DNA of 61,893 bases from Chitinophagales bacterium (GCA_017303455.1 JAFLBM010000024.1:1-61893); one strand, 5' to 3'; shown: positions 33,253 through 42,703, counted from the stretch's first letter. Program-made: numbers and translations. The notes: a model not told the origin generated them from the sequence alone.

Positions 33253-34167
33253 ATGTCCATCGAAGTAAAAAACCTTCTCAAGCAGTACGGCGAACAAAAA
33301 GCTGTGAATAGTATTTCCTTCAAAGTAGATAAGGGTGAGATCGTTGGTTTCCTGGGGCCAAATGGTGCCGGTAAATCCACCACGATGAAGATCATCACCG
33401 GCTACCTGCAGCAAACAGGTGGTGAAGCCTGGGTCTGTGGTATCAATGTGGCCGAACAACCATTAGAAACTAAAAAGAAGATCGGCTACCTGCCCGAGTT
33501 GAATGCTTTGTATTATGACATGTATGTACGGGAATACCTTGGCTTTGTGGCAGAAGTGCACCAGGTGACAAATTCAAAAACAAAAATTGAAGAAGTGGTT
33601 GCCCTGACCGGGTTGACTGTTGAAAGTAAAAAAAAGATCGGGCAACTATCAAAAGGATACAAACAACGGGTGGGGCTGGCTGCCGCCCTCATACATGACC
33701 CCGAAGTATTGATACTGGATGAGCCCACTTCAGGACTTGACCCCAACCAGATCATTGAAATCCGGGAAGTGATCAAAAAACAGGGAAAGGATAAAACGGT
33801 GCTGTTTTCGTCGCATATCCTGCAGGAAGTGGAAGCTATTTGTGACCGGGTGATCATTATTAATAAAGGCAACCTGGTGGCGGATGACAAGCTGAGTAAC
33901 CTTAGAAAAACGTCTTCAGTCGCCAACCTGATCAGGGTCAGCTTCAGGGAAGATTTGGATCAGCAATTACTTAACAATCTCACCGCTGCTAAAACGGTGA
34001 CAAAGCTTGATGCGAACAACTGGCAGTTAACAACGGATGATTCTGATCAGTTGCGCAAACAAATCATGGAGTTGTCTTTGCAGCATAATCTCAACATCGT
34101 TTCTTTGCAAAGTGAAAACCAGAGTTTGGAAGATGTTTTCAGGACGCTGACACAAAAAGTCCAGTAG
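33253..34167 (+). CDS. gldA: ABC transporter ATPase, GldA-like
   Basis: 304 residues. Walker A GPNGAGKST (35-43), signature LSKGYKQRVGL, Walker B VLILDEPTSGLDP and switch His in SSHILQEVEAI are intact. The overall sequence (MSIEVKNLLKQYGEQKAVNS; ETKKKIGYLPELNALYYDMY) is that of the gliding-motility ATPase GldA. Gliding needs GldF and GldG as well, and neither gene is adjacent here. A general ABC-2 exporter ATPase cannot be ruled out. Confidence 0.8.
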   Translation: MSIEVKNLLKQYGEQKAVNSISFKVDKGEIVGFLGPNGAGKSTTMKIITGYLQQTGGEAWVCGINVAEQPLETKKKIGYLPELNALYYDMYVREYLGFVAEVHQVTNSKTKIEEVVALTGLTVESKKKIGQLSKGYKQRVGLAAALIHDPEVLILDEPTSGLDPNQIIEIREVIKKQGKDKTVLFSSHILQEVEAICDRVIIINKGNLVADDKLSNLRKTSSVANLIRVSFREDLDQQLLNNLTAAKTVTKLDANNWQLTTDDSDQLRKQIMELSLQHNLNIVSLQSENQSLEDVFRTLTQKVQ

Positions 34168-34174
34168 CATTCCG

Positions 34175-34204
34175 GTCGCACTCCCTGCCGGCAGGGAGTG
34201 CGAC
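34175..34204. repeat. Perfect 30-bp palindrome between gldA-like and eno genes
   Basis: GTCGCACTCCCTGCC followed directly by its reverse complement GGCAGGGAGTGCGAC, 8 bp after the gldA-like stop. There is no T-run, so it is not a classical terminator. It has the look of a repetitive extragenic palindrome, though this window holds one copy. Confidence 0.8.
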
Positions 34205-34280
34205 GCAATAAACGATGCCACCTGCACTGCCGCTTGTCAACAACTAATAAAAATATTCACTCTAAAACAGACAATCAATC

Positions 34281-35570
34281 ATGAGTTACATTTCCGAGAT
34301 CTTTGCCAGGCAAATTTTAGACAGCCGCGGTAACCCCACTGTAGAAGTAGATGTGATCACCGACGAAGGTGCATTAGGCCGTGCGGCGGTACCCAGTGGT
34401 GCCAGCACCGGTATTCACGAAGCTGTAGAACTCCGCGATAACGACAAGAAAAAATATGTTGGAAAAGGTGTGCTGAAAGCCGTCAGCAATGTCAACAAAT
34501 CAATTGCTCCTGCCCTGTTGGGTTATGATGTGGCCGACCAGACCGGTATTGATGAAATGATGATACAACTGGATGGCACTCCCAATAAAGGTAAACTGGG
34601 TGCTAATGCCATTCTTGCTGTTAGTATGGCGGTGGCCAAAGCAGCAGCGGAAGAAGCTTCTTTACCATTATACCGCTATATTGGTGGCACCAATGCCAAG
34701 ACACTGCCCATCCCGATGATGAATATCCTGAATGGTGGTGCCCACGCTGATAATAAGATCGACTTCCAGGAATTTATGGTCATGCCCATTGGTGCCCCCG
34801 ATTTCAGCGAAGGTCTTCGCTGGGGTGTGGAGATTTTCCATTCACTGAAAAGTGTATTAAAGAAAAAAGGCTTCAGCACCAACGTAGGTGATGAAGGCGG
34901 TTTTGCACCCAATATTCAATCCAATGAAGAGGCGATTGAAATTGTATTGACCGCTATTGAAGCTGCCGGTTATAAAGCAGGCACACAGGTAAAGATCGCC
35001 ATGGATGCAGCCAACAGTGAACTCTGGGACAGCAAGAAGAAAAAATATGTATTCCACAAAAGCAGTGGTAAAGAAATGAGCAGCGAACAACTGGCCAAAT
35101 ATTGGGAGAGTTGGGTGAAGAAATATCCTATCTGCAGTATCGAAGATGGTATGGCTGAAGATGACTGGGCCGGCTGGAAAATGCTGACCGAGGCGGTGGG
35201 TGATAAATGCCAGCTGGTGGGTGATGACCTTTTCGTTACCAACGTTACAAGATTGCAACAGGGTATTGATAAAAGTATTGGTAATGCACTGTTGGTAAAA
35301 GTAAACCAGATCGGCACCGTTACCGAAACGATCAATGCCGTTACACTGGCACAGCATAACGGTTACAATACCATCATGAGTCACCGCAGCGGAGAAACAG
35401 AAGACACCACCATCGCAGATCTGGCAGTGGCATTGAATTGCGGCCAGATCAAAACCGGTTCTGCTTCCCGTACAGACCGTATGGCGAAATACAACCAGCT
35501 GATCCGTATCGAAGAGTTACTGGGCAGCTCTGCAGTTTATCCAAAAGGAAAGATTAAATTTGGGAAATAG
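34281..35570 (+). CDS. eno: Enolase
   Basis: Converts 2-phosphoglycerate to phosphoenolpyruvate. 429 residues; MSYISEIFARQILDSRGNPT, the loop GASTGIHEAVELRD, catalytic-region SIEDGMAEDDW, LVGDDLFVTN, LLVKVNQIGT and SHRSGETEDTTIAD are all standard. The stop codon TAG lies inside the repeat that runs to the next gene. Confidence 0.98.
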   Translation: MSYISEIFARQILDSRGNPTVEVDVITDEGALGRAAVPSGASTGIHEAVELRDNDKKKYVGKGVLKAVSNVNKSIAPALLGYDVADQTGIDEMMIQLDGTPNKGKLGANAILAVSMAVAKAAAEEASLPLYRYIGGTNAKTLPIPMMNILNGGAHADNKIDFQEFMVMPIGAPDFSEGLRWGVEIFHSLKSVLKKKGFSTNVGDEGGFAPNIQSNEEAIEIVLTAIEAAGYKAGTQVKIAMDAANSELWDSKKKKYVFHKSSGKEMSSEQLAKYWESWVKKYPICSIEDGMAEDDWAGWKMLTEAVGDKCQLVGDDLFVTNVTRLQQGIDKSIGNALLVKVNQIGTVTETINAVTLAQHNGYNTIMSHRSGETEDTTIADLAVALNCGQIKTGSASRTDRMAKYNQLIRIEELLGSSAVYPKGKIKFGK

Positions 35571-35652
35571 TTCATAGCAAATAGTTCATGGTTCATAACC
35601 GGGCCATGAACTATCTTTTCTGACTATGAACTATTAACCATCAACTATGAAC
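35568..35652. repeat. TTCATGGTT-rich intergenic repeat, copy B
   Basis: Runs from the eno stop codon to the start codon of the next gene. Left: TAGTTCATAGCAAATAGTTC ATGGTTCATAACC; right: CCATGAACTATC ... CTATGAACTATTAACCATCA ACTATGAAC. The pair ATAGTTCATGG / CCATGAACTAT is a perfect inverted core. The right end gives the ATGAAC that starts the downstream gene, exactly as in copy A (10796-10874). Confidence 0.75.
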
Positions 35653-35961
35653 ATTTTCAGTCACATACCCACATGGCTTAAAAGCAAATTCCTGGTCGCC
35701 CTGGCCGCTTTTGCCGTAATCCTGCTTTTCCTGGACAAAAACGATGTTTTTACTGTAATGGCCCGGAATAAAGAGCTGCGGGAATTACAACAGAGCAAGG
35801 CCTATTACATGGAGAAAATAGCTGCCGAACGTAAAGAATTAGAAGCACTTAAGAATAATCCCGCCACCCTGGAAAAATATGCAAGGGAAAAATACCTGAT
35901 GAAACGGGAAAATGAGGACCTGTTCATCATACCGGAAAAACCCCTACCGGCAAATAATTAG
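35647..35961 (+). CDS. FtsB/DivIC-like septum formation initiator protein
   Basis: 104 residues: a single membrane helix (about 15-30, KFLVALAAFAVILLFLDKND) then a coiled coil (about 38-75, MARNKELRELQQSKAYYMEK) and the family ending NPATLEKYAREKYLMKREN. FtsB/DivIC bridges the divisome in the periplasm. The gene follows eno after 76 bp, an order common in this phylum. The start codon is provided by the intergenic repeat. Confidence 0.88.
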   Translation: MNIFSHIPTWLKSKFLVALAAFAVILLFLDKNDVFTVMARNKELRELQQSKAYYMEKIAAERKELEALKNNPATLEKYAREKYLMKRENEDLFIIPEKPLPANN

Positions 35962-36063
35962 TATTCATTACACAATAAGGCCAACCCACCCCCGTTTATT
36001 ACACGGACGTTTCGAAATAATCACTACCGGACACAATTTTTAAGGACATTAATGGTTTGCCCA

Positions 36064-36297
36064 ATGACAAATTTTACTCCTGAGGATCTTTTATTGTATT
36101 TGTACAAAGAGACCTCAAGCCAACAGACCGCTGCCATAGAACAAGCGCTGAACAAGGACTGGACACTTCGTGAAAAGCTGAACGTTCTCAAAACATCCAT
36201 GCAAAGGTTAGACAAACTCATTACATCACCCCGCACAGAAGTGGTGTTGAATGTGCTGAGTTATGCAAGAATGCATACAGCTGAACAAGTGAAGTAA
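36064..36297 (+). CDS. Small protein resembling an anti-sigma head domain
   Basis: 77 residues from the Met at 36064 (MTNFTPEDLL); an in-frame Met at 36052 exists. The helical pattern DLLLYLYKETSSQQTAAIEQ ... LREKLNVLK resembles the repeated heads of the anti-sigma-like protein at 10868 (YLDNELSSEQ ... LQEELELL), but there is no membrane helix and no sigma gene beside it. Function unknown. A strong terminator follows. Confidence 0.65.
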   Translation: MTNFTPEDLLLYLYKETSSQQTAAIEQALNKDWTLREKLNVLKTSMQRLDKLITSPRTEVVLNVLSYARMHTAEQVK

Positions 36298-36322
36298 TTT
36301 TCAGCAATTGTGAAAAGATTGA

Positions 36323-36348
36323 AGCACCCCGTTCGGGGTGCTTTTTTT
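36323..36348 (+). terminator. Intrinsic terminator
   Basis: AGCACCCCG TT CGGGGTGCT followed by a run of seven T, 25 bp after the 36064-36297 gene. Confidence 0.93.
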
Positions 36349-36444
36349 ATGCGGTATGTTCTGAAGAAAAAACGCTTCGAAAGGAATTGGGCATTTCACA
36401 ATAAAATCAACCCGGCCACTTTTTCTCCTTTACCTTCTTAACCA

Positions 36445-36452
36445 TAGATTTG
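36445..36452 (+). promoter_or_regulatory. -7 element immediately before nth
   Basis: TAGATTTG, an exact TAnnTTTG match, ends 4 nt before the ATG at 36457. If used, the transcript would be nearly leaderless. No -33 TTG is seen at the normal distance. Confidence 0.4.
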
Positions 36453-36456
36453 CAAC

Positions 36457-37128
36457 ATGACCCGCCAGCAACGCTACCAGTTTATAATTGATTATTTTGA
36501 GCGGCATGCTCCTGAAGCAGAAACAGAATTACTCTATGATAATCCTTATGAATTATTGGTGGCGGTTATTCTTTCCGCACAATGCACCGATAAACGGGTG
36601 AACATGACCACCCCTGCCATCTTTGAAAAATATCCGGATGTATATGCCCTGAGCAAAGCAACATTTGATGATCTTTTCCCTTTAATAAAAAGCATCTCCT
36701 ATCCCAACAATAAAACAAAACACCTGATCGGGATGGGGCAAAAAGTGGTCACCGAATTTGCCGGTACCATCCCGATGACCGTAGAGGAATTAATACAACT
36801 TCCCGGTGTGGGAAGAAAGACAGCCAATGTAATTACCTCCGTCATAGATAATCAACCCAACATGGCCGTTGATACCCATGTATTCCGGGTAAGTAAACGA
36901 ATCGGCTTGGTGCCACAAACAGCTTCAACTCCATGGGCTGTTGAAAAAGAACTGATCAAACATTTCCCCAAAGAACTTATTCATAAGGCGCATCACTGGC
37001 TGATCCTTCACGGCCGCTATACCTGCCTGGCCCGCAGCCCCAAATGCGAACAATGCGGCTTACAACCCGCCTGCCGGTATTTCAACAGCAGTGAAAATAT
37101 TGCATTACCTGCCCTGAAAAAACGCTGA
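36457..37128 (+). CDS. nth: Endonuclease III (DNA glycosylase/AP lyase)
   Basis: Removes oxidised pyrimidines from DNA. 223 residues with the helix-hairpin-helix LPGVGRKTANVI carrying the catalytic K121, the catalytic D139 in VDTHVFRV and the 4Fe-4S ligands C190-x6-C197-x2-C200-x5-C206. The length and all catalytic residues are normal. Confidence 0.97.
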   Translation: MTRQQRYQFIIDYFERHAPEAETELLYDNPYELLVAVILSAQCTDKRVNMTTPAIFEKYPDVYALSKATFDDLFPLIKSISYPNNKTKHLIGMGQKVVTEFAGTIPMTVEELIQLPGVGRKTANVITSVIDNQPNMAVDTHVFRVSKRIGLVPQTASTPWAVEKELIKHFPKELIHKAHHWLILHGRYTCLARSPKCEQCGLQPACRYFNSSENIALPALKKR

Positions 37129-37229
37129 GTAAAATCCCATGAAATTTTTCATGCCTGCATAGGGAAAACTTATCCCCAAAAATTAAAGTTTAGCATAATA
37201 CTTGCACTTGAGAGGCGGCCTTACCAACT

Positions 37230-39191
37230 ATGTTAAACCGCCAACTTTTGAGATTCTACAACCAACTGATAAAAATCTTCTGCCTCAATGCTGCCCTGTT
37301 TACATATACAGCAGCGGAGGCGCAATTGCCTCCCCGTCAATGGGCACAGCATTATGGCGGCCCTGGCGTTGATATCCCCTATGTTATAAAGATCACCAGC
37401 GATGGCGGTACTGTTGCGGCCGGTTATACAGATTCAAAATCCGGTGATATCAGCCCGCAACCTAACCGGGAGTACTGGGATCTGTGGATCACCAAGCTCG
37501 ACCGCTGCGGTGTTATCCAATGGGAACGTTCCTTTGGCGGCACCGGTTATGAAAGTGCGAGAGATGTGGTGCAAACTGCTGATGGAGGATATATGGTACT
37601 GGGAGAAACAAATTCAACTGATGGCGGTGTGGTGGCTGGCTTTGGCGGCACCAAAGATATTTGGCTATTAAAATTATCTGCGACAGGAGCTCTGGAATGG
37701 CAAAAACGATATGGTGGCAGCGGCCTTGATATCGGTAATCATATTGAGATCACTGCTGACGGCAGTTTTCTTATCGCCGCTTCCTCCTCCTCTAATGATG
37801 GTGATATCCGTGGCAACCACGGCACAGGCGGATATACGGATGGTGTGATCATGAAAATTAATGCAGCTGGTGTGGTACAATGGAGTAAATGCTATGGTGG
37901 CTCCAGGAATGAAGAATTATTTGATATCGAGATCATCAACGGCACTACCTATCTCGCAGGTTTTGCCAACTCCGTGGATGGTGATATTCCTCCTAATCAA
38001 AAGAACTACGATGTTTGGTTACTTGCTTTAGACGGCAATGGCAATAAAGTATTCAGTAAAATATATGGTGGTTCACAAAATGATGTAGCCTATACGATGA
38101 CCAAAGGCGCTGATGGCTCACTGACATTAGCCGGGTACACCACCTCAACTGATGGTGATGTAAGTGGAGCAAGAGGCAGCCAGGATTACTGGATCCTCAA
38201 TGTGGACCAACGGGGAAAACTGAACTGGCAAAAAGTGCTGGGTGGAACAGATGCTGAATATGCGAAAACAATCATTACGGATAGCGACAGTACTTATATA
38301 GTGGGAGGCATTACTTACTCCAATGATGGCGATGTGGCCAACCCGCTGGGTGAAGGCGATTTTTGGACCATTAAACTCAGCCCTACCGGCCAGGTACTCT
38401 GGCAGCAGAACTGGGGTGGCAGTGATAATGATCATTTGCGTTTTATGGTGCATAATCCTGTCATGCAGGAATATTACCTCGCCGGTGATTCTGAATCGGG
38501 CGATGGTGATTTTAACAACACACTGGGTGATGCTGATTTTGCTGTCATTAAATTAAAAATACCGCAGGTTTTGACACTTGACTCTACGGTATGCAATCTC
38601 AGCAGCTTTGTTCCATTCAGAGATACTCTTCCTGATGCCTGTGGCTATGATTCCGCTATAGTTGATTATCGCCCTGTTCTTTTAGGCGGGCCTTTTGACA
38701 GTGTGAGAAAAGCTGATACGATTTTTGTTGGTCAGAGTGTTACACTCCATGCTAACGGTAATGGCAATATCATTTGGAATGCCCATGCTTCCTTAAGCTG
38801 CACTGATTGTACTGACCCGGTTGCATCACCGGCAGCAACCACCTATTATACAGCTACCAATTACCTGCCCAACGGTTGCCAGGTATCTGACCAGTTTACA
38901 GTAGTAGTGCTGAATGATGCCATGGTATTTGTGCCTACCGGTTTTACGCCGAACGGAGATGGAAAGAATGATTTCTATGGGCCGATTGGTAAGGTGCCCG
39001 ACGGTTACAAAATGCAAATCTTTAACCGGAATGGTGAGCTGGTGTTCAGAAGTACCAATATGTACCAATTATGGAATGGTACTTTCAAAGGTGCAGTACA
39101 ACCATCCGGCGTATTTATTTACCTGATCGATTATAAAGATATTCAGAATAAACCCCGTCAGCAGAAAGGAACCCTTGTGCTGATCCGCTGA
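37230..39191 (+). CDS. Secreted seven-repeat propeller protein with CHU_C (gliding motility-type) C-terminus
   Basis: 653 residues: a signal-like start (about 10-32), then seven repeats of about 52 residues (roughly 40-425), each beginning W-x-x-x-[FY]GG and containing DGGxxxxGxTxSxDGDI and a D[FYIV]W-like strand. Seven units suggest a beta-propeller. A Cys-rich spacer follows, and the last 85 residues (FVPTGFTPNGDGKNDFY ... QPSGVFIYLI) are a CHU_C domain, a T9SS type B-type sorting module. The protein is likely exported through T9SS and surface-attached or released. It leads a row with DUF1800 and DUF1501 genes. Partner or ligand unknown. Confidence 0.85.
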   Translation: MLNRQLLRFYNQLIKIFCLNAALFTYTAAEAQLPPRQWAQHYGGPGVDIPYVIKITSDGGTVAAGYTDSKSGDISPQPNREYWDLWITKLDRCGVIQWERSFGGTGYESARDVVQTADGGYMVLGETNSTDGGVVAGFGGTKDIWLLKLSATGALEWQKRYGGSGLDIGNHIEITADGSFLIAASSSSNDGDIRGNHGTGGYTDGVIMKINAAGVVQWSKCYGGSRNEELFDIEIINGTTYLAGFANSVDGDIPPNQKNYDVWLLALDGNGNKVFSKIYGGSQNDVAYTMTKGADGSLTLAGYTTSTDGDVSGARGSQDYWILNVDQRGKLNWQKVLGGTDAEYAKTIITDSDSTYIVGGITYSNDGDVANPLGEGDFWTIKLSPTGQVLWQQNWGGSDNDHLRFMVHNPVMQEYYLAGDSESGDGDFNNTLGDADFAVIKLKIPQVLTLDSTVCNLSSFVPFRDTLPDACGYDSAIVDYRPVLLGGPFDSVRKADTIFVGQSVTLHANGNGNIIWNAHASLSCTDCTDPVASPAATTYYTATNYLPNGCQVSDQFTVVVLNDAMVFVPTGFTPNGDGKNDFYGPIGKVPDGYKMQIFNRNGELVFRSTNMYQLWNGTFKGAVQPSGVFIYLIDYKDIQNKPRQQKGTLVLIR

Positions 39192-39209
39192 TCTCATTTA
39201 TAGCAAAAA

Positions 39210-40835
39210 TTGATACCTATGGACAGAAGAGAATTCTTTAAAAGAGCCCGGAGTAAAAAATCCAATCGCACTATGTTTGCAGGGCTGGCCCCTTATACAG
39301 GAAGCTGGACAGTAAATGAGGTAACGCATTTGCTGAAGCGGACCATGTTTGGCGCTAAGAAAGCAGACATCGATTATTTTTTAACACTGTCACCCGGTGC
39401 TGCAGTGGATGAGCTCCTTAATAATATAGTGGCACCCAGTCCGCCTGTGAGAGATTATGGGCTGATTGAAGATGATGATGGTGTAATGCATGATGACCTG
39501 GGGGTGGCGCAGGGGCAAACATGGGTCAACGATCCGAATATGCTGAGCAACGCTGAAGTCAGGGGGCAGATCAATAATCTTCGCCGTGAAAGTCTTAAAA
39601 AATGGTGGGCAGGTCTGATCATTAACCAGCAAAGAAGTATACAGGAAAAAATGGTGCTTTTCTGGCATCATCACTTTTCCGTGCAGGAAGAAGAAGTGGG
39701 CAATGCACAATTCTTATGGCGTCATCATAACCTGCTGCGGAGTAATGTGCTGGGGAATGTAAAAACGATTACCCGGGAAGTATGTATCGATCCGGCTATG
39801 CTGGTACACCTGAATGGCTATTTAAATTCCAGGCAGGCACCGGATGAAAACTTTGCCCGTGAGTTACAGGAACTATTCACTGTCGGCAAAGGAAATGACT
39901 CTTTATACACTGAAGATGATGTGATCGCTGCCGCAAGGGTATTGACCGGCTGGCGTATCCTTAACGATCCGCTCAGCTCCTACCTGGACACAAGTGCCCA
40001 TGATATGGGTGCCAAAACATTTACGGCATTTTATAATAATACAACCATTCCTGGCAGCACCGATCCCAATGCAGAGCTGGACGCACTGATGAATATGATT
40101 TTCGGTACCACAGAAGCGGCCCGGTTTATCTGCCGTAAGTTGTACAAATGGTTTGTATATTATAATATAGATGATGCTACCGAAGCAGATGTTATCATCC
40201 CGATGGCGGCTGCATTACAAAGCAATAATTACGATATCAAACCCGCATTGTCCTTACTATTCAAAAGCGAACATTTCTTTGATACGGTCAACCAGGCCTG
40301 CTATATCAAGTCGCCGTTTGACATGATCGTGGGTACACTGCGGGAATTCAATGTCAGTTTCCCTGCTTATACCAATTATACAACCGGTTATCCTTTGTTC
40401 TATTCACTGTACCAGAATGCAGCGGATATGCAACAGCAATTATTCCAGCCACCCGATGTATCTGGCTGGCCTTCCTATTACCAGGAGCCGATGCATTATG
40501 AATTATGGGTAAACAGTAACTCCTTACCCAAAAGAGCTGATTTCACGGATGCACTGGTTAATGATTCTGTCATTGATCTGAGGGCTTTCGCTAATTACTC
40601 TTCTAACCCGGCCGATCCGAATCAGCTGATCAGTGACGTCACCGCATTGCTGCTCCGTTATCCTTTATCTGTTAATTCAAAGGCCTATGTAAAAAGAACT
40701 TTCCTATTGAACAATACAACAGATGATACCATCTGGACCAATGCATGGAATACAAATAATAATACAGTTATCGATAGTTCATTAAGAGAAATGTTCAAAT
40801 TCCTGATGAATTTACCAGAGTATCACCTCTGCTAA
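39210..40835 (+). CDS. DUF1800 family protein
   Basis: 541 residues. Starts MDRREFFKRARSKKS after an upstream Met (twin-Arg-like, but with a poor hydrophobic stretch). Family segments are HLLKRTMFGAKKADIDYFLT, MVLFWHHHFSV, NFARELQELFTVGKG and LTGWRI. DUF1800 proteins are nearly always paired with DUF1501 proteins, as here (48 bp). No sorting domain at the C-terminus. Function unknown; a role in exported assemblies has been suggested only by context. Confidence 0.88.
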   Translation: MIPMDRREFFKRARSKKSNRTMFAGLAPYTGSWTVNEVTHLLKRTMFGAKKADIDYFLTLSPGAAVDELLNNIVAPSPPVRDYGLIEDDDGVMHDDLGVAQGQTWVNDPNMLSNAEVRGQINNLRRESLKKWWAGLIINQQRSIQEKMVLFWHHHFSVQEEEVGNAQFLWRHHNLLRSNVLGNVKTITREVCIDPAMLVHLNGYLNSRQAPDENFARELQELFTVGKGNDSLYTEDDVIAAARVLTGWRILNDPLSSYLDTSAHDMGAKTFTAFYNNTTIPGSTDPNAELDALMNMIFGTTEAARFICRKLYKWFVYYNIDDATEADVIIPMAAALQSNNYDIKPALSLLFKSEHFFDTVNQACYIKSPFDMIVGTLREFNVSFPAYTNYTTGYPLFYSLYQNAADMQQQLFQPPDVSGWPSYYQEPMHYELWVNSNSLPKRADFTDALVNDSVIDLRAFANYSSNPADPNQLISDVTALLLRYPLSVNSKAYVKRTFLLNNTTDDTIWTNAWNTNNNTVIDSSLREMFKFLMNLPEYHLC

Positions 40836-40883
40836 ATCATTACCGTAACAGTACCTGATTAACCTATGTAAAAAAAAGAAAGT

Positions 40884-42491
40884 ATGAACAGGAGAAAATT
40901 TTTACGCAATACAGTACCAGTGGCCGTCACCATGCCCGCCTTGTTGAATGGGTTTTCTTTCACGGCACATGGTGCGGAAACCAGCAGCCTGGCCAGGTTA
41001 CTGGAACAAACAGCCACTGATACAGACCATGTATTTGTACTAATACAACTTGCTGGCGGTAATGACGGGCTTAACATGGTGATACCATTAGATGTATATG
41101 GGAATTATTATAATGCCAGGACCAATGTGGCTATCCCGCAAAGCCAGGTACTCCGGCTAGATGGCACTGACAAATCGGGTTTACATCCTGCCATGACTGC
41201 CTTGCAGAATATGTATAATGAAGGCAAAGCTGCCATTGTGCAATCAGTAGGGTATGAAAATCCGAGCTTTTCTCACTTCAGGGATACCGATGTATGGAAC
41301 AGTGGTGATACAAGAAGGAACAGAAACGAAAGAGTAAAGACAGGATGGATGGGCCGTTATCTTGAAAATGAATTTCCGGGCTACCCCGATGCTTACCCGG
41401 ATGCAGAAATGCCTGATCCATTAGCTATCCAGATCAGTAATGTACCTACGCTGACTGTTCAGGGTTCTATTTATTCAATGGGTTTATCCATTACCAATCC
41501 TGAAAAAATCTATACGTTCGCCAATCCCTTTTCTGATTATCCGCTGAACTCAGCACCTGCTAATAAGGAATTAAAATTTCTTCGTGTCATTTCAGAAAAA
41601 ACAAAGATCTATTCAGATATTATCCGGGCTGCTTACCGGAGAGCCGCAACGATGGCTACGTATCCAACTGAAAACAGTCTTGCCGATCAACTGAAGATAG
41701 TTGCCCGTTTGATCAAAGGAGGATTAAAAACAAGAGTATATACTGTTACCATTGGCGGGTTCGACACACATAAACGACAAGTGAATGCCAGTGATACAAC
41801 TACCGGTCAACATGCAAAACTCATGAAAGATCTTTCTGCGGGAATTAGTGCTTTCCAGCAGGATCTTGAGCTGATGGATCTTGATGACCGTGTAATGGGA
41901 ATGACCTTCTCCGAATTTGGACGTCGTATCAAATCCAATGCAAGTTTAGGAACAGACCATGGCGCAGCAGCACCACTTATCATGTTCGGCAGCCATGCCA
42001 AAAAAGGAATACTGGGCAACAGCCCCGATATCCCTGCTGATATCCAGGTTGTCAATAATATTCCGTTCCAGTATGATTTCAGGAGTGTGTATGCTTCTGT
42101 GCTGGAACAATGGTTCTGCGTTAAACAACCGGCGCTGAATGAAATATTATTGCAAAACTACCAGGCATTACCATTAGTACAAGGAGGGCCTTGCGGATTA
42201 CCCGAAGACCCGAATGACACCAATAACAATTCGGATAAACTAATTCTGAAAATGTGGCCGAACCCGTATACTGTCAGTGCCACTATCCAGTTCTCTACCA
42301 CCGGCGGACATACCATGATCCAGCAGATTGATGCGCTGGGCAGGGTGGTAAAAGTACTTACCAACCAGGATTATACAGCCGGGACCTATAATATTGATAT
42401 CTATAATGATGGTTTTGCGTCCGGAGTTTATTTCCTGCGTCTTCAGAATCAATCGCTTCAGAAAGTGATCAGTATTATGAAAGTACAATAA
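40884..42491 (+). CDS. DUF1501 family exported protein with T9SS type A sorting domain
   Basis: 535 residues. The start MNRRKFLRNTVPVAVTMPAL looks like a twin-arginine signal. The DUF1501 domain (sulfatase-like fold) runs to about 440 (VFVLIQLAGGNDGLNMVIPL; GGFDTHKRQ; MTFSEFGRRIKSNASLGTDH GAAAP). The last 80 residues (LKMWPNPYTVSATIQF ... GVYFLRLQNQ) are a T9SS type A sorting domain. The DUF1501/DUF1800 pair is widespread in Bacteroidota and Planctomycetes with no proven role. Confidence 0.9.
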   Translation: MNRRKFLRNTVPVAVTMPALLNGFSFTAHGAETSSLARLLEQTATDTDHVFVLIQLAGGNDGLNMVIPLDVYGNYYNARTNVAIPQSQVLRLDGTDKSGLHPAMTALQNMYNEGKAAIVQSVGYENPSFSHFRDTDVWNSGDTRRNRNERVKTGWMGRYLENEFPGYPDAYPDAEMPDPLAIQISNVPTLTVQGSIYSMGLSITNPEKIYTFANPFSDYPLNSAPANKELKFLRVISEKTKIYSDIIRAAYRRAATMATYPTENSLADQLKIVARLIKGGLKTRVYTVTIGGFDTHKRQVNASDTTTGQHAKLMKDLSAGISAFQQDLELMDLDDRVMGMTFSEFGRRIKSNASLGTDHGAAAPLIMFGSHAKKGILGNSPDIPADIQVVNNIPFQYDFRSVYASVLEQWFCVKQPALNEILLQNYQALPLVQGGPCGLPEDPNDTNNNSDKLILKMWPNPYTVSATIQFSTTGGHTMIQQIDALGRVVKVLTNQDYTAGTYNIDIYNDGFASGVYFLRLQNQSLQKVISIMKVQ

Positions 42492-42512
42492 CCGTGTTTT
42501 CCAATTTTTTTA

Positions 42513-42538
42513 AAGCTGGCCTGGGCCGGCTTTTTTTG
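42513..42538 (+). terminator. Intrinsic terminator after the DUF1501 gene
   Basis: AAAGCTGGCC TG GGCCGGCTTT with one G-T wobble, followed by a T-run, 21 bp after the stop codon. Confidence 0.88.
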
Positions 42539-42703
42539 TCCTTATCCATTAAAAAAAGCGGTTATTTTCCCATATTTGATAGCCTGCTGACCCCGGCATA
42601 TTAGCAATATTCCATATTTTTAATCCTCTTACCCATCCTATTTGAAACGCTTCACCCATCCATAGTCCTTTCAATTTTTTGATCATCTTAAAATTATTGA
42701 CGG

